Shown here piece after piece: positions 54,316-63,652 of a stretch of 64,000 nt of DNA. The translations under genes were made by a program, and so were the position numbers. This DNA is from UBA1479 sp040216635. Its GTDB lineage: Bacteria > Pseudomonadota > Alphaproteobacteria > Rhodospirillales > Casp-alpha2. The stretch spans positions 1 to 64,000 of the forward strand of contig JAVJOU010000006.1 in NCBI GenBank assembly GCA_040216635.1, read 5' to 3'. The notes beneath the pieces are model-generated. The model saw only the letters and a program-made list of their open reading frames with translations. It was not told the DNA's origin and made no database searches. Numbering within the stretch: the stretch's first letter is position 1; every line of letters starts with the position of its first letter.

Positions 54316-55395
54316 TCAGCGATCGCCCAGGCAAATCCCAAGGCCCCGGGCCGTCCGCGCCTGTGATCCGTCCAGATCGACGCAGCGTGACCCCGTCGAC
54401 AGATCGTCCAAGGGCGTGTCGATGGTATCCCCATCGCGCCAACCCACCAGGCGCCCGGTCTTGCCCGCCGCCGCCAGATCGACGGCATGAACACCGAAAG
54501 CCGAGGCCAGCAGCCGGTCCACGCTGGTCGGCATGCCGCCGCGCTGAACATGGCCCAATACAGTGACCCGCACGTCGGCCCCGGTCGCATCGGCAATCTT
54601 GGCCCCCACGGCCTGGCCCGCCCCGCCCGCATGAAGCCCGCTTGCGTTACCAGCGAAGCTTTCCGCCCCCGTACCCGCTTCTCCGGCCGCTTCGGCGCAG
54701 ACCACCAGGGCATGATTGCGGCCCAAATCCTTCACCGCCGCCAGTTTCTGGGCGATGACCTCCATATCATAGGGAATTTCCGGCATCAGGATCACATCGG
54801 CGCCGCCCGCGATCCCGGCAGCAAGGGCGATATGGCCCGCGTCCCGGCCCATGACCTCCAACACCATCACGCGCTGGTGGCTGGCCGCCGTGGGCTGCAG
54901 GCGGTCCAAGGCCTCGACCGCCGTGGCGACGGCGGTGTGATAGCCGATGCACAGCTCCGTACCCTGCACGTCGTTGTCGATGGTCTTGGGGATGCCGACG
55001 AAGGGAATGCGTCCCTGATCGGCCAGCCGCCGGAGGATACGCATGGAGCCGTCGCCGCCGATCCCGATCAGGGCGTCGATATCCAACTGACCGATCCCGT
55101 CCAAAACCTCGGATGAACGATCGGTCACGCCGCCCTGTCCGTCGGGATAGGCGAAGGGATCGCCCGTGTTGACCGTGCCCAGCATGGTCCCGCCCTGGCG
55201 CAGGATATCGCCTGTGAATACGGAAAGATCGAGCGGCCGCGTGCGCACGGGGCGTTCCATAAGCCCCTTGGTTCCTTGAAGAATACCGACGACTTCGGCC
55301 CCATGGCCGGTGACCGCCCGGTACACCACGGCGCGGATGGCCGCGTTCAACCCGGCGCAATCGCCGCCGCTTGTCAGAACTCCCAGGCGTTTCAT
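54316..55395 (-). CDS. 6-phosphofructokinase with mixed phosphoryl-donor signature
   Basis: 359 aa. LGVLTSGGDCAGLNAAIR at the N-terminus, GIGGDGSMRIL (113-117 GGDGS) and GIPKTIDNDV (136-142, catalytic D140), MGRDAGHIALAAG. Gly after GGD is the ATP-type residue, while Lys in PKTIDND is the PPi-type residue. The same pair occurs in ATP-dependent trypanosome and plant enzymes, so ATP use is more likely, but it must be tested. Divergent from the second DUF465 gene. Confidence 0.88.
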   Translation of the reverse strand: MKRLGVLTSGGDCAGLNAAIRAVVYRAVTGHGAEVVGILQGTKGLMERPVRTRPLDLSVFTGDILRQGGTMLGTVNTGDPFAYPDGQGGVTDRSSEVLDGIGQLDIDALIGIGGDGSMRILRRLADQGRIPFVGIPKTIDNDVQGTELCIGYHTAVATAVEALDRLQPTAASHQRVMVLEVMGRDAGHIALAAGIAGGADVILMPEIPYDMEVIAQKLAAVKDLGRNHALVVCAEAAGEAGTGAESFAGNASGLHAGGAGQAVGAKIADATGADVRVTVLGHVQRGGMPTSVDRLLASAFGVHAVDLAAAGKTGRLVGWRDGDTIDTPLDDLSTGSRCVDLDGSQARTARGLGICLGDR

Positions 55396-55526
55396 GGCGT
55401 GATCCTCTTGGATTCTATCGGCGTCGCGTCTATAGGATCGTTCTTCATTCTGGTATCATGAAATTCAGGCGAACGGAAACGGACGTCGCGGCCATGTCAC
55501 GGGGCCGCCAACTCCCACGGAGCACC

Positions 55527-55727
55527 ATGGACGATCAGGACGCGTTACGCCGCAGGCTTGAGGAATTAAAGGTCGAACACCGCGACCTTGACGAGGCCAT
55601 CAGTCATCTGGCCGATACTCTGCCTTTCGACCAGATCAAGCTGCAGCGGTTGAAAAAACGCAAGCTCGTGCTGAAGGACGAGATCGCTCAGCTTGAAGAT
55701 CAATTGCTGCCCGACATCATCGCCTGA
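55527..55727 (+). CDS. YdcH/DUF465 family small protein
   Basis: 66 aa. DALRRRLEELKVEHRDLDEAI, then FDQIKLQRLKKRKLVLKDEIAQLEDQ, a DUF465 helical hairpin. ATG 55527 has GGAG four bases upstream; an in-frame ATG at 55494 is possible. Converges with the glutathione peroxidase gene 14 nt away, with a GCCGC/GCGGC hairpin between. Confidence 0.85.
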   Translation: MDDQDALRRRLEELKVEHRDLDEAISHLADTLPFDQIKLQRLKKRKLVLKDEIAQLEDQLLPDIIA

Positions 55728-55741
55728 GGACTTTCGCCGCG

Positions 55742-56293
55742 TTATTGCGGCAGAACGGCCTCGACCGCCTCGACCACTTTTTCAGCGGTCGGCGGCGTCG
55801 GTGTCGAAAACCAATCGGCCAAGCGCCCGTCGGGCCCGATCAGGTATTTATGAAAATTCCAGCGCGGCTTGGCGATCATGCCCAATTCGTTGCCGGCCCA
55901 CAGATAGAACGGATGGGCTTCGTCCCCGGAAACGACGGTCTTCGTCGTCAGGGGAAAATCGATATCGAAATTGACCTCGCAGAAATCCCTGATTTCGGTC
56001 TCTGTTCCCGGCTCCTGCCCGCCGAAATCATTGGACGGCACCCCCAGCAGCACGAACCCCCTGTCACGATAACGTTTCCATAGTTCCTGCAGCCCTGCGT
56101 ACTGCGGCGTGAAGCCGCATTGCGAGGCCGTGTTCACGACCATCACGGCCTTCCCGGCAAAACTGTTCAGGGGAAGCGGCGTGCCGTCGATGGCGGTAAA
56201 GCTGAAATCGTGCGCGGTTCTGTCACCAGCCATGGAAGCACCGGTCCATAAAAGCCCAAGGACGATGCCCAGTATAACGCGGCGGCCCGTCAT
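55742..56293 (-). CDS. Glutathione peroxidase family protein, exported
   Basis: 183 aa from ATG 56293. A signal peptide (RRVILGIVLGLLWTGASMAGD) is followed by the thioredoxin-fold GPx: MVVNTASQCGFTPQYAGLQEL with the peroxidatic Cys, GVPSNDFGGQEPGTE with the Gln, and KPRWNFHKYLIGPDGR with Trp/Asn. Probably a periplasmic thiol peroxidase of the CysGPx kind, using thioredoxin-like donors. The frame allows a start at 56329, which would add 12 residues. Confidence 0.9.
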   Translation of the reverse strand: MTGRRVILGIVLGLLWTGASMAGDRTAHDFSFTAIDGTPLPLNSFAGKAVMVVNTASQCGFTPQYAGLQELWKRYRDRGFVLLGVPSNDFGGQEPGTETEIRDFCEVNFDIDFPLTTKTVVSGDEAHPFYLWAGNELGMIAKPRWNFHKYLIGPDGRLADWFSTPTPPTAEKVVEAVEAVLPQ

Positions 56294-56373
56294 GTCGCCC
56301 GTCCCTTTCCGCTTATCCTGATTGATCATAGCGTAAATCCGAAATGGGTGGGAAACACGCGGTACGCTGTCTT

Positions 56374-57984
56374 TTAATGGCTGCCGCCCAGGATGCCGGT
56401 CTTGACGAAATAATCGACGGCGACGCCGTATTGCGGATCATCGTCGGAATCCAACATCAACTGTCCCGCGCGGCTGAGCAACTGATGGCAATCCCTGGAC
56501 AGGTGGCGAAGCTGCAGGATCTTGCCATGGGCTTCGTACTTCATGGCCAGGGCCTCAATCGCCTGAAGGGCCGATTGGTCCACGACCCGGCTGTTCATGA
56601 AGTCGATGATGACCAGACCGGGGTCGCTTGCGGGCGTGAACATTTCATCGAACCCGTCGGTCGAGCCGAAAAACAACGGGCCTTCGATCTGATAGACCTT
56701 ACCGCCCTCGGGCGTCGTATGGATGGATGCGCGAATGCGGGTTGCGTTGTTCCAGGCATAGGCCAGGGCCGACACGATGACGCCGACGACCACCGCGACG
56801 GCAAGGTCGCTGGCCACGGTCACGACGGTCACCAGCCCCATGACCAAGGCGTCGGTCAGGGGAATGCGCCGCAGAATCAGCAGGCTTTGCCAGGCGAAGG
56901 TGCCGATGACGACCATGAACATCACACCGACCAGGGCGGCCAGGGGGATTTGTTCGATCAGACTGGATGCGACCAGGATGAAGGCCAGCAGGAAAAGGGC
57001 CGCCGAAATGCCCGACAGGCGCGTGCGCCCGCCCGACTGCACGTTGATCATGGACTGCCCGATCATGGCGCAACCGCCCATACCGCCGAACAGGCCCGTG
57101 ACCGTATTGGCCAGGCCCTGGGCGACGCATTCCTGGGACGCACCGCCGCGCTTGCCGGTGGTTTCGCCGACCAGGTTAAGAGTCAACAGGCTTTCGATCA
57201 GGCCGATGGCCGCCAAGATCACCGCATAGGGCACGATCACCCGCAAGGTCTCCAACGTCAGCGGCACCATGGGAATATGGAACTGCGGCAAGCCGCCCTT
57301 GATGGTCGCCAGATCGCCGACCCGGGGCACGTCGATGCCGAACCCGATGACGATGCCCGCAACCACGAGAATACCCGCAAGCGGGGCCGGCACGACCGAG
57401 GTGATTTTCGGCATCACCCAGATGATCGCCATGGTCAGAACGACCAAGCCCAGCATGACGGCCAGGGGACCGCCGGTCATCCAGACCTTGACCCCGTCGG
57501 GCCCCGGCACCTGAAACTGCGACAACTGGGCCAGGAAAATGACGATCGCCAGGCCGTTGACGAACCCCATCATCACCGGATGGGGCACCAGCCGGATGAA
57601 CTTACCCAGGCGGAACAGGCCCGCCAGTATTTGCAGCACCCCCATCAGAACCACCGTGGCGAACAGATATTCGACACCATGACTGGCAACCAGGGCCACC
57701 ATGACCACCGCCAAGGCCCCGGTCGCACCGGAAATCATGCCCGGCCGCCCGCCGATAACCGCCGTGATCAGGCCGACCAGAAACGCGGCGTAAAGCCCCA
57801 CCAGCGGATGCACCCCCGCAACGAAGGAAAAGGCCACCGCTTCCGGCACCAGGGCCAGGGACACGGTCAGGCCCGAAAGCAATTCCGTCTTGATGCGGCC
57901 GAACACGAAACCCGGCGAACCGTCGCCTTTCCATTCGGCGGCAGAGAAGCAATTCGTAAGGGCGGCAAGCAAACGCAGTGACAC
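56374..57984 (-). CDS. SulP-family anion transporter with STAS domain
   Basis: 536 aa. About 11-12 TM helices starting SGLTVSLALVPEAVAFSFVAGV, with GGMGGCAMIGQSMINVQSGGRTRLSG, then a C-terminal STAS domain (LVIIDFMNSRVVDQSALQAIEAL). Transports sulfate, bicarbonate or similar anions; substrate unknown. The GTG at 57984 is used, but no good ribosome site is seen, so the start is uncertain. Confidence 0.88.
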   Translation of the reverse strand: MSLRLLAALTNCFSAAEWKGDGSPGFVFGRIKTELLSGLTVSLALVPEAVAFSFVAGVHPLVGLYAAFLVGLITAVIGGRPGMISGATGALAVVMVALVASHGVEYLFATVVLMGVLQILAGLFRLGKFIRLVPHPVMMGFVNGLAIVIFLAQLSQFQVPGPDGVKVWMTGGPLAVMLGLVVLTMAIIWVMPKITSVVPAPLAGILVVAGIVIGFGIDVPRVGDLATIKGGLPQFHIPMVPLTLETLRVIVPYAVILAAIGLIESLLTLNLVGETTGKRGGASQECVAQGLANTVTGLFGGMGGCAMIGQSMINVQSGGRTRLSGISAALFLLAFILVASSLIEQIPLAALVGVMFMVVIGTFAWQSLLILRRIPLTDALVMGLVTVVTVASDLAVAVVVGVIVSALAYAWNNATRIRASIHTTPEGGKVYQIEGPLFFGSTDGFDEMFTPASDPGLVIIDFMNSRVVDQSALQAIEALAMKYEAHGKILQLRHLSRDCHQLLSRAGQLMLDSDDDPQYGVAVDYFVKTGILGGSH

Positions 57985-58057
57985 GATCAGATATTCCGTT
58001 TTCAGTCTGTGGTGGATTGCGGGGCAGCGCCCCGGTTGTCATGGGTGGCGGCGGAAC

Positions 58058-60010
58058 CTAGTCCGCGCGCTTCTTGTTCTTTTTCCGCTTCACCGGGCTT
58101 GCACCCGCCGCATTGGCCCCGCCGGATTTGGGCCCTTTATGAGCGAACTTGCCCTTTTGCGGTTTTTTGCCCTTGGCCTTTTTCTTGGGTCCATCCCAAG
58201 ACTTGTCGTCGGCCTCACCTTTCGGCGGTGGCGGCCGGTCGTCGTTGAAGGCATCGTCCTTGGTATCCTGGCGGCGCGAAAACTTGCGCTTGGGCGGCCC
58301 GTCACCGCGCGCCGCGGCCTGGGGATCCCAGTTGCCGCGCTTTTTGCCCTGATAGGGTTTTCTGCCACCACCACCGCTGCCGCCACGCGGGCCGCGCGGA
58401 CCTTCATCCGGCAGGGTCGGCGTGCCTTCGTGACGGGTGACCTTGACCGTTTTCTCCATGGTCATATCCGGGCCCAGAACCTCGAGAAAGCGGTCGGCGC
58501 AATCGGCGTTCAGTTCAACGAAGGTTTCCGTATTGAAGATGCGGATCGCACCGATCTCGTTCTTGGTAATGTGGCCGGCGCGGCACAGCATGGGCAGAAG
58601 CCAGCGCGGCTCCGCATTGTGTTTGTGCCCTACGGAAAGCGAAATCCACACACCGCCCTTGAAGGCATCGCGGCGCTTGGCCGGCTGTTCGGCCGGTGCC
58701 GTATCCAGCAATTCCTCGGGTGCTGAGCGGCCCGACATCTGCTGACGCAAAAAAGCGGCGGCGACCTGCTCGGCGCTGTAGCGGCCCAGAAGCTCTTGAG
58801 CGAAGGCCTGCTCTTCGTCGCTCAGGGGATCGCTCAGGACCGGATCCGTCAGGATGCGTTCCCGGTCACGACCGACGATTTCCTCGACCGACGGCGCCTT
58901 GCCCCAGGCCGCCTTGACATTGGCATTGTCCAAAAGCCGTTCCGTGCGATACCGCGCATTATGCGGCACGATCAACGTGCAGACCCCTTTCCGCCCGGCA
59001 CGCCCGGTCCGCCCGCTTCGGTGCAACAGGGTTTCCCGCGTTTTCGGAATGTCCGCATGGATCACCAGTTCCAGCCCCGGAAGGTCGATGCCGCGCGCCG
59101 CGACGTCCGTGGCGATACAGACCCGAGCCCGGCCGTCGCGCATGGCCTGCAGGGCGTGGCTGCGTTCTTTCTGGCTAAGTTCGCCCGACAAGGCGACCAC
59201 GGAGAACCCCCGGTTGGCGAACCGGCTGGTCATGTGGTTGACCGTCGCACGGGTCGCGCAAAAGATCAGCGCACTTTGCGCTTCGTAATAGCGCAGCACA
59301 TTGATGATGGCATTTTCCCGGTCGTTGGGGGCGACCGTCAACGCCCGGTATTCGATATCCAGATGCTGTTTCTGTTCTTCGGTCGTGGCAACCCGCACGG
59401 CATCGCGCTGATAGCGCTTGGCCAGCGTCGCGATGGTGCGCGGCACAGTGGCGGAAAACAGCAGCGTGCGCCGATCCGAAGGGGCCGCATCAAGAATGAA
59501 TTCCAGATCTTCGCGAAAACCCAGGTCGAGCATTTCATCGGCTTCGTCCAGAACCACCGCGCGCAGGGTCGTCAATTTCAACGAGCCCCGTTCGATGTGG
59601 TCGCGTAGCCGGCCGGGCGTGCCGACGACGATATGTGCGCCCTTGGAAAGGGCGCGGCGTTCATTGCCCATATCCATGCCGCCGATGCAGGATGCCGTGA
59701 CGGCTCCTGTCATCTCATACAGCCAATCAAGTTCGCGTTTGACCTGCAGGGCCAGTTCCCGCGTCGGTGCCACGATCAGCGCCAAAGGCATATCGGCCCG
59801 TGTGAACCGGTCAGCCCCCTGCAGCAACGTTGGGGCCAGGGCGATCCCGAAGGCGACGGTCTTGCCCGACCCGGTCTGGGCGGAAACCAAGGCATCCGCG
59901 TCCGTCAATTCGGGGGCGAGAATTGCCGATTGAACCGGCGTCAGGTCCGTATACCCGCGTTTGCTCAACGCTTGGGCCAGCGCCGGAACGACGCCTTCAA
60001 TTGCGGTCAT
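58058..60010 (-). CDS. DEAD-box RNA helicase with DbpA/CsdA RNA-binding domain
   Basis: 650 aa. Q motif YTDLTPVQSAIL, Walker A SAQTGSGKT (43-51), DEAD box VLDEADEML, SAT in FSATVPRTIA, HRSGRTGRAGRKG. A DbpA-type domain at about 480-560 (VWISLSVGHKHNAEPRWLLPML) and a Lys/Arg/Gly-rich tail follow. Likely DeaD/CsdA-like, acting in ribosome assembly and cold adaptation. Confidence 0.92.
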   Translation of the reverse strand: MTAIEGVVPALAQALSKRGYTDLTPVQSAILAPELTDADALVSAQTGSGKTVAFGIALAPTLLQGADRFTRADMPLALIVAPTRELALQVKRELDWLYEMTGAVTASCIGGMDMGNERRALSKGAHIVVGTPGRLRDHIERGSLKLTTLRAVVLDEADEMLDLGFREDLEFILDAAPSDRRTLLFSATVPRTIATLAKRYQRDAVRVATTEEQKQHLDIEYRALTVAPNDRENAIINVLRYYEAQSALIFCATRATVNHMTSRFANRGFSVVALSGELSQKERSHALQAMRDGRARVCIATDVAARGIDLPGLELVIHADIPKTRETLLHRSGRTGRAGRKGVCTLIVPHNARYRTERLLDNANVKAAWGKAPSVEEIVGRDRERILTDPVLSDPLSDEEQAFAQELLGRYSAEQVAAAFLRQQMSGRSAPEELLDTAPAEQPAKRRDAFKGGVWISLSVGHKHNAEPRWLLPMLCRAGHITKNEIGAIRIFNTETFVELNADCADRFLEVLGPDMTMEKTVKVTRHEGTPTLPDEGPRGPRGGSGGGGRKPYQGKKRGNWDPQAAARGDGPPKRKFSRRQDTKDDAFNDDRPPPPKGEADDKSWDGPKKKAKGKKPQKGKFAHKGPKSGGANAAGASPVKRKKNKKRAD

Positions 60011-60148
60011 GTGACTTCTTTCGGATACGGGGTTTCATGCGCCCGCAAGCGGTTCGCGCCCCCGGCGCACGCGCGTCACCATCCTGGGCGCGACGCAATG
60101 CGTGGTGGCGTGTTGTAGATAATGTGAGGGGGCCTGTAAAGCTACACC

Positions 60149-60188
60149 AAGGTATTAGTGCAAATCTTGGAAGGTATTAGAGCAAATC
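60149..60188. repeat. 18-bp tandem direct repeat at the end of the GGDEF-like gene
   Basis: AAGGTATTAGTGCAAATC (60149-60166) and AAGGTATTAGAGCAAATC (60171-60188) differ at one base and repeat every 22 bp. The second copy contains the stop codon of the GGDEF-like gene (60177-60179). Looks like a recent local duplication with little effect on the protein. Confidence 0.8.
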
Positions 60189-60890
60189 CCGGTCCGCTGC
60201 CGCTAAGGCCGCGTCAGGTGTCATGCCCGGCTCCAGCAACGTCACGCCCGTGCGGGTTTCAAGGAAGATACCCTGCGCCGTATGGGTGGCACGCGATGCG
60301 GCCTCCAACTCGCCGGCCTTGCGGCGGGCACCGTCGATACCGTCTTCCAGCACGACCACTGCGAAATCGTTTCCGCCGACGCATCCGACGATCATCGCCT
60401 GATGGCTGTCCGACGTCAGAACATCGCAGGTCAGCCGCCGGGCTTCGTCCAAGGCCGCCAGTCCCTGCGAACGGCGCAGACCGTCGCCGTTGACCAGATG
60501 CACCAAGATCAACGCCGGGCGGGCTTCTGTCTGTCCCAGGCGATGAATAAGCTGATCAAGTTTGGCAAGGAATCCGCGCCGATTGAGGGTCGGTACGACC
60601 GCGTCGCGATATTCGTTTTCACGCGCTTCCTCCAATTCTTCCAAGGCATGGGTCAATTGATGACGCAGCGGCTCGATCTCCGAGGCCACACGTTCCAGAA
60701 TGTGTTGCGCTTCGGGCGTCAGGCCTTCCATGCCAAGCAGGCCCGACACATTGATCGCCGGTCCTTCGTGGCCGTGTTTGGCTTCTTGTTCCTGTTTCTG
60801 GTCTTTCTTGCCGCCGCCTGGGCCGGCGCCACCGCCATGCCCACCGCCAGGTCCTACCGGCTGGACGGGGGCGGCCTGGTTCACTTCCAT
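60177..60890 (-). CDS. Degenerate GGDEF-domain protein
   Basis: 237 aa from ATG 60890. Residues 1-45 are Gly/Pro/His/Lys-rich and probably disordered. A coiled-coil stretch (HILERVASEIEPLRHQLTHALEELEEA) leads to a GGDEF-like domain: DAVVPTLNRRGFLAKLDQLI (DxLTxLxNRRxF homologue) and the signature loop GCVGGNDFAVVVL. GGNDF lacks the catalytic Glu/Asp pair order, and the domain is short, so cyclase activity is unlikely. Possibly a c-di-GMP or protein-interaction module. Divergent from purE. Confidence 0.75.
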   Translation of the reverse strand: MEVNQAAPVQPVGPGGGHGGGAGPGGGKKDQKQEQEAKHGHEGPAINVSGLLGMEGLTPEAQHILERVASEIEPLRHQLTHALEELEEARENEYRDAVVPTLNRRGFLAKLDQLIHRLGQTEARPALILVHLVNGDGLRRSQGLAALDEARRLTCDVLTSDSHQAMIVGCVGGNDFAVVVLEDGIDGARRKAGELEAASRATHTAQGIFLETRTGVTLLEPGMTPDAALAAADRDLL

Positions 60891-61145
60891 GACCGGATTT
60901 CCCTTTCCAGCGCCCTTCTGGGCGATCAAACGGACTGCTATAACATTAGGCTAATCTCATGTGGTTAATAAAGCCTTACATTTCAAGGATATTTTGCCCC
61001 CTTGCGGTGTCCGCGCCGGACCATATAATGGCGCGCTTCCCGTCACCGGACAGTTTGCACAAAGTCCGGTGACACGTTGGATGCGCAAACCGCCCCCGGA
61101 CCGGATGTCCGCCTGGGCGATTGCGACAGGAAGCGAGGACAAATC

Positions 61146-61661
61146 ATGCCGGGATCGGCCGCCGACACACCCTTGGTCGGCATCATCATGGGCAGTCAAT
61201 CGGACTGGGACACCATGCGCCATGCGGCGGATGTGCTGACCGAACTTGGCGTGGCGCACGAAGTCCGCATCGTTTCGGCCCACCGCACGCCCGACCGGCT
61301 GTACGACTACGCCAAGACGGCAAAGGACCGCGGGATCAAGACGATCATCGCCGGTGCCGGGGGGGCCGCGCACCTGCCGGGCATGGCGGCGGCCCTGACC
61401 CCCCTGCCCGTGTTCGGCGTGCCCGTGGAAAGCAAGGCCTTGAAGGGCATGGATTCCCTTCTGTCCATCGTCCAGATGCCGGGCGGCGTGCCCGTCGGCA
61501 CCTTGGCCGTCGGCAAGGCCGGTTCCAAGAACGCGGGCCTGTTGGCGGCTGCCGTGATCGCCTTGATGGATGACGGCGTCGCGGCCGCGCTTGATAATTT
61601 CCGCGCACAGCAGACCGCTTCGGTCGCCGAAACCCCGACGGACGACCCCAAGGGCGCCTGA
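61146..61661 (+). CDS. purE: N5-carboxyaminoimidazole ribonucleotide mutase PurE
   Basis: 171 aa. VGIIMGSQSDWDTMRHAADVL, VSAHRTPDRLYDYAK with the catalytic His, and GAGGAAHLPGMAAALT. It moves the carboxyl group of N5-CAIR to make CAIR in purine synthesis. ATG 61146 behind GAGGA. Two bases separate it from purK. Confidence 0.96.
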   Translation: MPGSAADTPLVGIIMGSQSDWDTMRHAADVLTELGVAHEVRIVSAHRTPDRLYDYAKTAKDRGIKTIIAGAGGAAHLPGMAAALTPLPVFGVPVESKALKGMDSLLSIVQMPGGVPVGTLAVGKAGSKNAGLLAAAVIALMDDGVAAALDNFRAQQTASVAETPTDDPKGA

Positions 61662-61663
61662 TC

Positions 61664-62764
61664 ATGACATCCCGTTCCGTGCACCCGCTGCCTCCCGGCA
61701 GCACCATCGGCATCATGGGCGGCGGCCAGTTGGGCCGCATGACGGCCCTTGCGGCAGCACGCCTGGGCTATCGTTGCCACGTATTCACGCCGGAAACGGC
61801 GTCTCCTTGCGAGCAGGTATCGGCGGCGGCGACCATCGCCGATTACGAAGACCGTAAGGCGCTTAAATCCTTCGCCGACGCGGTCGATGTCGTGACCTTC
61901 GAGTTCGAGAACGTACCCGCCGAAAGCGCCGAGTTCCTGGCCGAACACGCCCTGGTCCGACCGGGGGCACAATGCCTGGCCATCGCCCAGGACCGGCTGA
62001 AGGAAAAGGAATTCATCAACAAGACCGCGCCGACAACACCGTTCCGGCGCGTGACCTCGGCCGACGACCTGGCCCAGGCGGCGGACGAAATCGGCCGGCC
62101 GGCGGTGCTTAAGACCTCGCGTATGGGATATGACGGAAAAGGCCAAGTGTTGATCGCCCCCGATTGCGATTATGCCGCGGCCTGGGCCGAAATGGGGGCT
62201 GAGATCGGCATCCTGGAAGCCTTCGTCGACCTTGAATGTGAAGTCTCGGTGATCACCGTGCGGTCGCCGCACGGCGGTTGGGCGACCTATCCGGCGGTCG
62301 AAAACCGTCATGTGAACCATATCCTGGACACCACCATGGCCCCGGCGCGCCTGCCCAAGGATCTGCCCGATCAGGCCGTCGCCATCGCCCATGATCTGGC
62401 CGATGCTTTGGATCTGGTGGGATTGTTGGCGGTCGAGATGTTCGTAACACGGGATCAGCGCATTCTGGTCAATGAAATGGCGCCCCGGCCCCATAATTCC
62501 GGTCATTGGACCATGGATGCCTGCGCCACCAGTCAGTTCGAACAGTTGGTGCGCGCGGTCTGCGGCCTGCCGCTTGGGTCCGTCAACTGCCACCATGACG
62601 CGGTGATGAAGAACCTGATCGGCGATGACGTGAAAAGCTGGCCCGATCTGCTGGCCGATCCGGGCGCGCGCTTGCACCTATACGGCAAGGCAGAGGCCCG
62701 CCCCGGGCGCAAGATGGGCCACGTCAATCGTCTCTATCCCAAAGGGAAATTGCCCAACGGCTAA
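61664..62764 (+). CDS. purK: N5-carboxyaminoimidazole ribonucleotide synthase PurK
   Basis: 366 aa ATP-grasp enzyme making N5-CAIR from AIR, bicarbonate and ATP. IGIMGGGQLGRMTALAAARLG, VVTFEFENVPAES, AVLKTSRMGYDGKGQ, and LVNEMAPRPHNSGHWT. Follows purE immediately in a two-gene operon. Confidence 0.96.
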   Translation: MTSRSVHPLPPGSTIGIMGGGQLGRMTALAAARLGYRCHVFTPETASPCEQVSAAATIADYEDRKALKSFADAVDVVTFEFENVPAESAEFLAEHALVRPGAQCLAIAQDRLKEKEFINKTAPTTPFRRVTSADDLAQAADEIGRPAVLKTSRMGYDGKGQVLIAPDCDYAAAWAEMGAEIGILEAFVDLECEVSVITVRSPHGGWATYPAVENRHVNHILDTTMAPARLPKDLPDQAVAIAHDLADALDLVGLLAVEMFVTRDQRILVNEMAPRPHNSGHWTMDACATSQFEQLVRAVCGLPLGSVNCHHDAVMKNLIGDDVKSWPDLLADPGARLHLYGKAEARPGRKMGHVNRLYPKGKLPNG

Positions 62765-62788
62765 GGCCTGCCCCAGGCAAAGCCCGGA

Positions 62789-63652
62789 TCAGGCGGTACC
62801 GGCAAGGTCCGCCAGGGTGATCCGGCGCATCCGATAGGCTTCCAGCAATTCGATCTCGACCACCACGGAACGGCCCAGTTCGGCCAGGATGGTGTTGCGG
62901 ACGAAGCGTTTCAATTCCTCGGTCTGGCCCGGATAGACCAGGATGTTGGTCAGCAATTCGCGGCGGACCAGCGGCGGAAAGGCCAGCAATTCCCCGACCA
63001 GCAGTTGTTTGACCACCTCGGGAATGCGCAGGCTGCCGAACAGGCGGTCCAGGCAGAAACTGTAGATTCCGAAATCCAGACGCCCTGCGACATCGGCGGT
63101 GAAGGCCTTGAACTCTTCGACGAAGGCAGGCGGCGTCATGGCGCCGTCCATCATACGGCGGACAATGTCGAGAAAATCGCGGTAGCGCGCCCGCGCCGGG
63201 CTGAGCTGATCATTCAGTTCGGCCTCGATCGATTTGATTTCAGCCTCGCGGAAACCGCGCTCCAACAGGGTATGGGCGCTGTCGCGCACCCGGTCGTCCA
63301 GGGCCTGTTCTTCGATCAGCGAGAACAGGCGTTCGTAGATCGCGCGCTCGTTCTTCTTTTTCAGTTTCTTGGCGATCTGGCCGAGCGGCAGAATGGCTGC
63401 CTGGGCCACCAGTTTGTCGCGGGAATAGATCGCCGCCATGGCCGCAGCATCGGCCGAGACGGCGACGTTGCGTTCAAAATCCTCGGTAATGACGAAGCGA
63501 TGGCCGTCGGCAACCGTGAGGTAACGGTTTAGCTTGCAGCATTCCAGAAAGTGGTCGGCCAGATTAACGGGCTTTACGACCGGTTTCTTCGCATCGAAAG
63601 CCCGGCCATTGGCGGGCTTGGCGAAAGTAGCATCGGATTGCAGAGCGCTCAC
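62789..63652 (-). CDS. Conserved hypothetical protein, mostly helical
   Basis: 287 aa, not assigned to a characterised family. It lacks a signal peptide or TM helix. The sequence is largely alpha-helical, with IAKKLKKKNERAIYERLFSLIEE and a charged helix GFREAEIKSIEAELNDQLS. The C-terminus (FVRNTILAELGRSVVVEIELLEAYRMRRITLADLAG) looks well ordered. It lies between convergent purK and the COQ9 gene. Function unknown. Confidence 0.7.
   Translation of the reverse strand: MSALQSDATFAKPANGRAFDAKKPVVKPVNLADHFLECCKLNRYLTVADGHRFVITEDFERNVAVSADAAAMAAIYSRDKLVAQAAILPLGQIAKKLKKKNERAIYERLFSLIEEQALDDRVRDSAHTLLERGFREAEIKSIEAELNDQLSPARARYRDFLDIVRRMMDGAMTPPAFVEEFKAFTADVAGRLDFGIYSFCLDRLFGSLRIPEVVKQLLVGELLAFPPLVRRELLTNILVYPGQTEELKRFVRNTILAELGRSVVVEIELLEAYRMRRITLADLAGTA

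Noticed and set aside
56344..57981. 545-codon plus-strand ORF opposite the SulP gene, rich in His, Asp, Gln and Gly
   Set aside because: It is an antisense shadow produced by GC-rich codons of the transporter; the composition is abnormal and there is no ribosome site.
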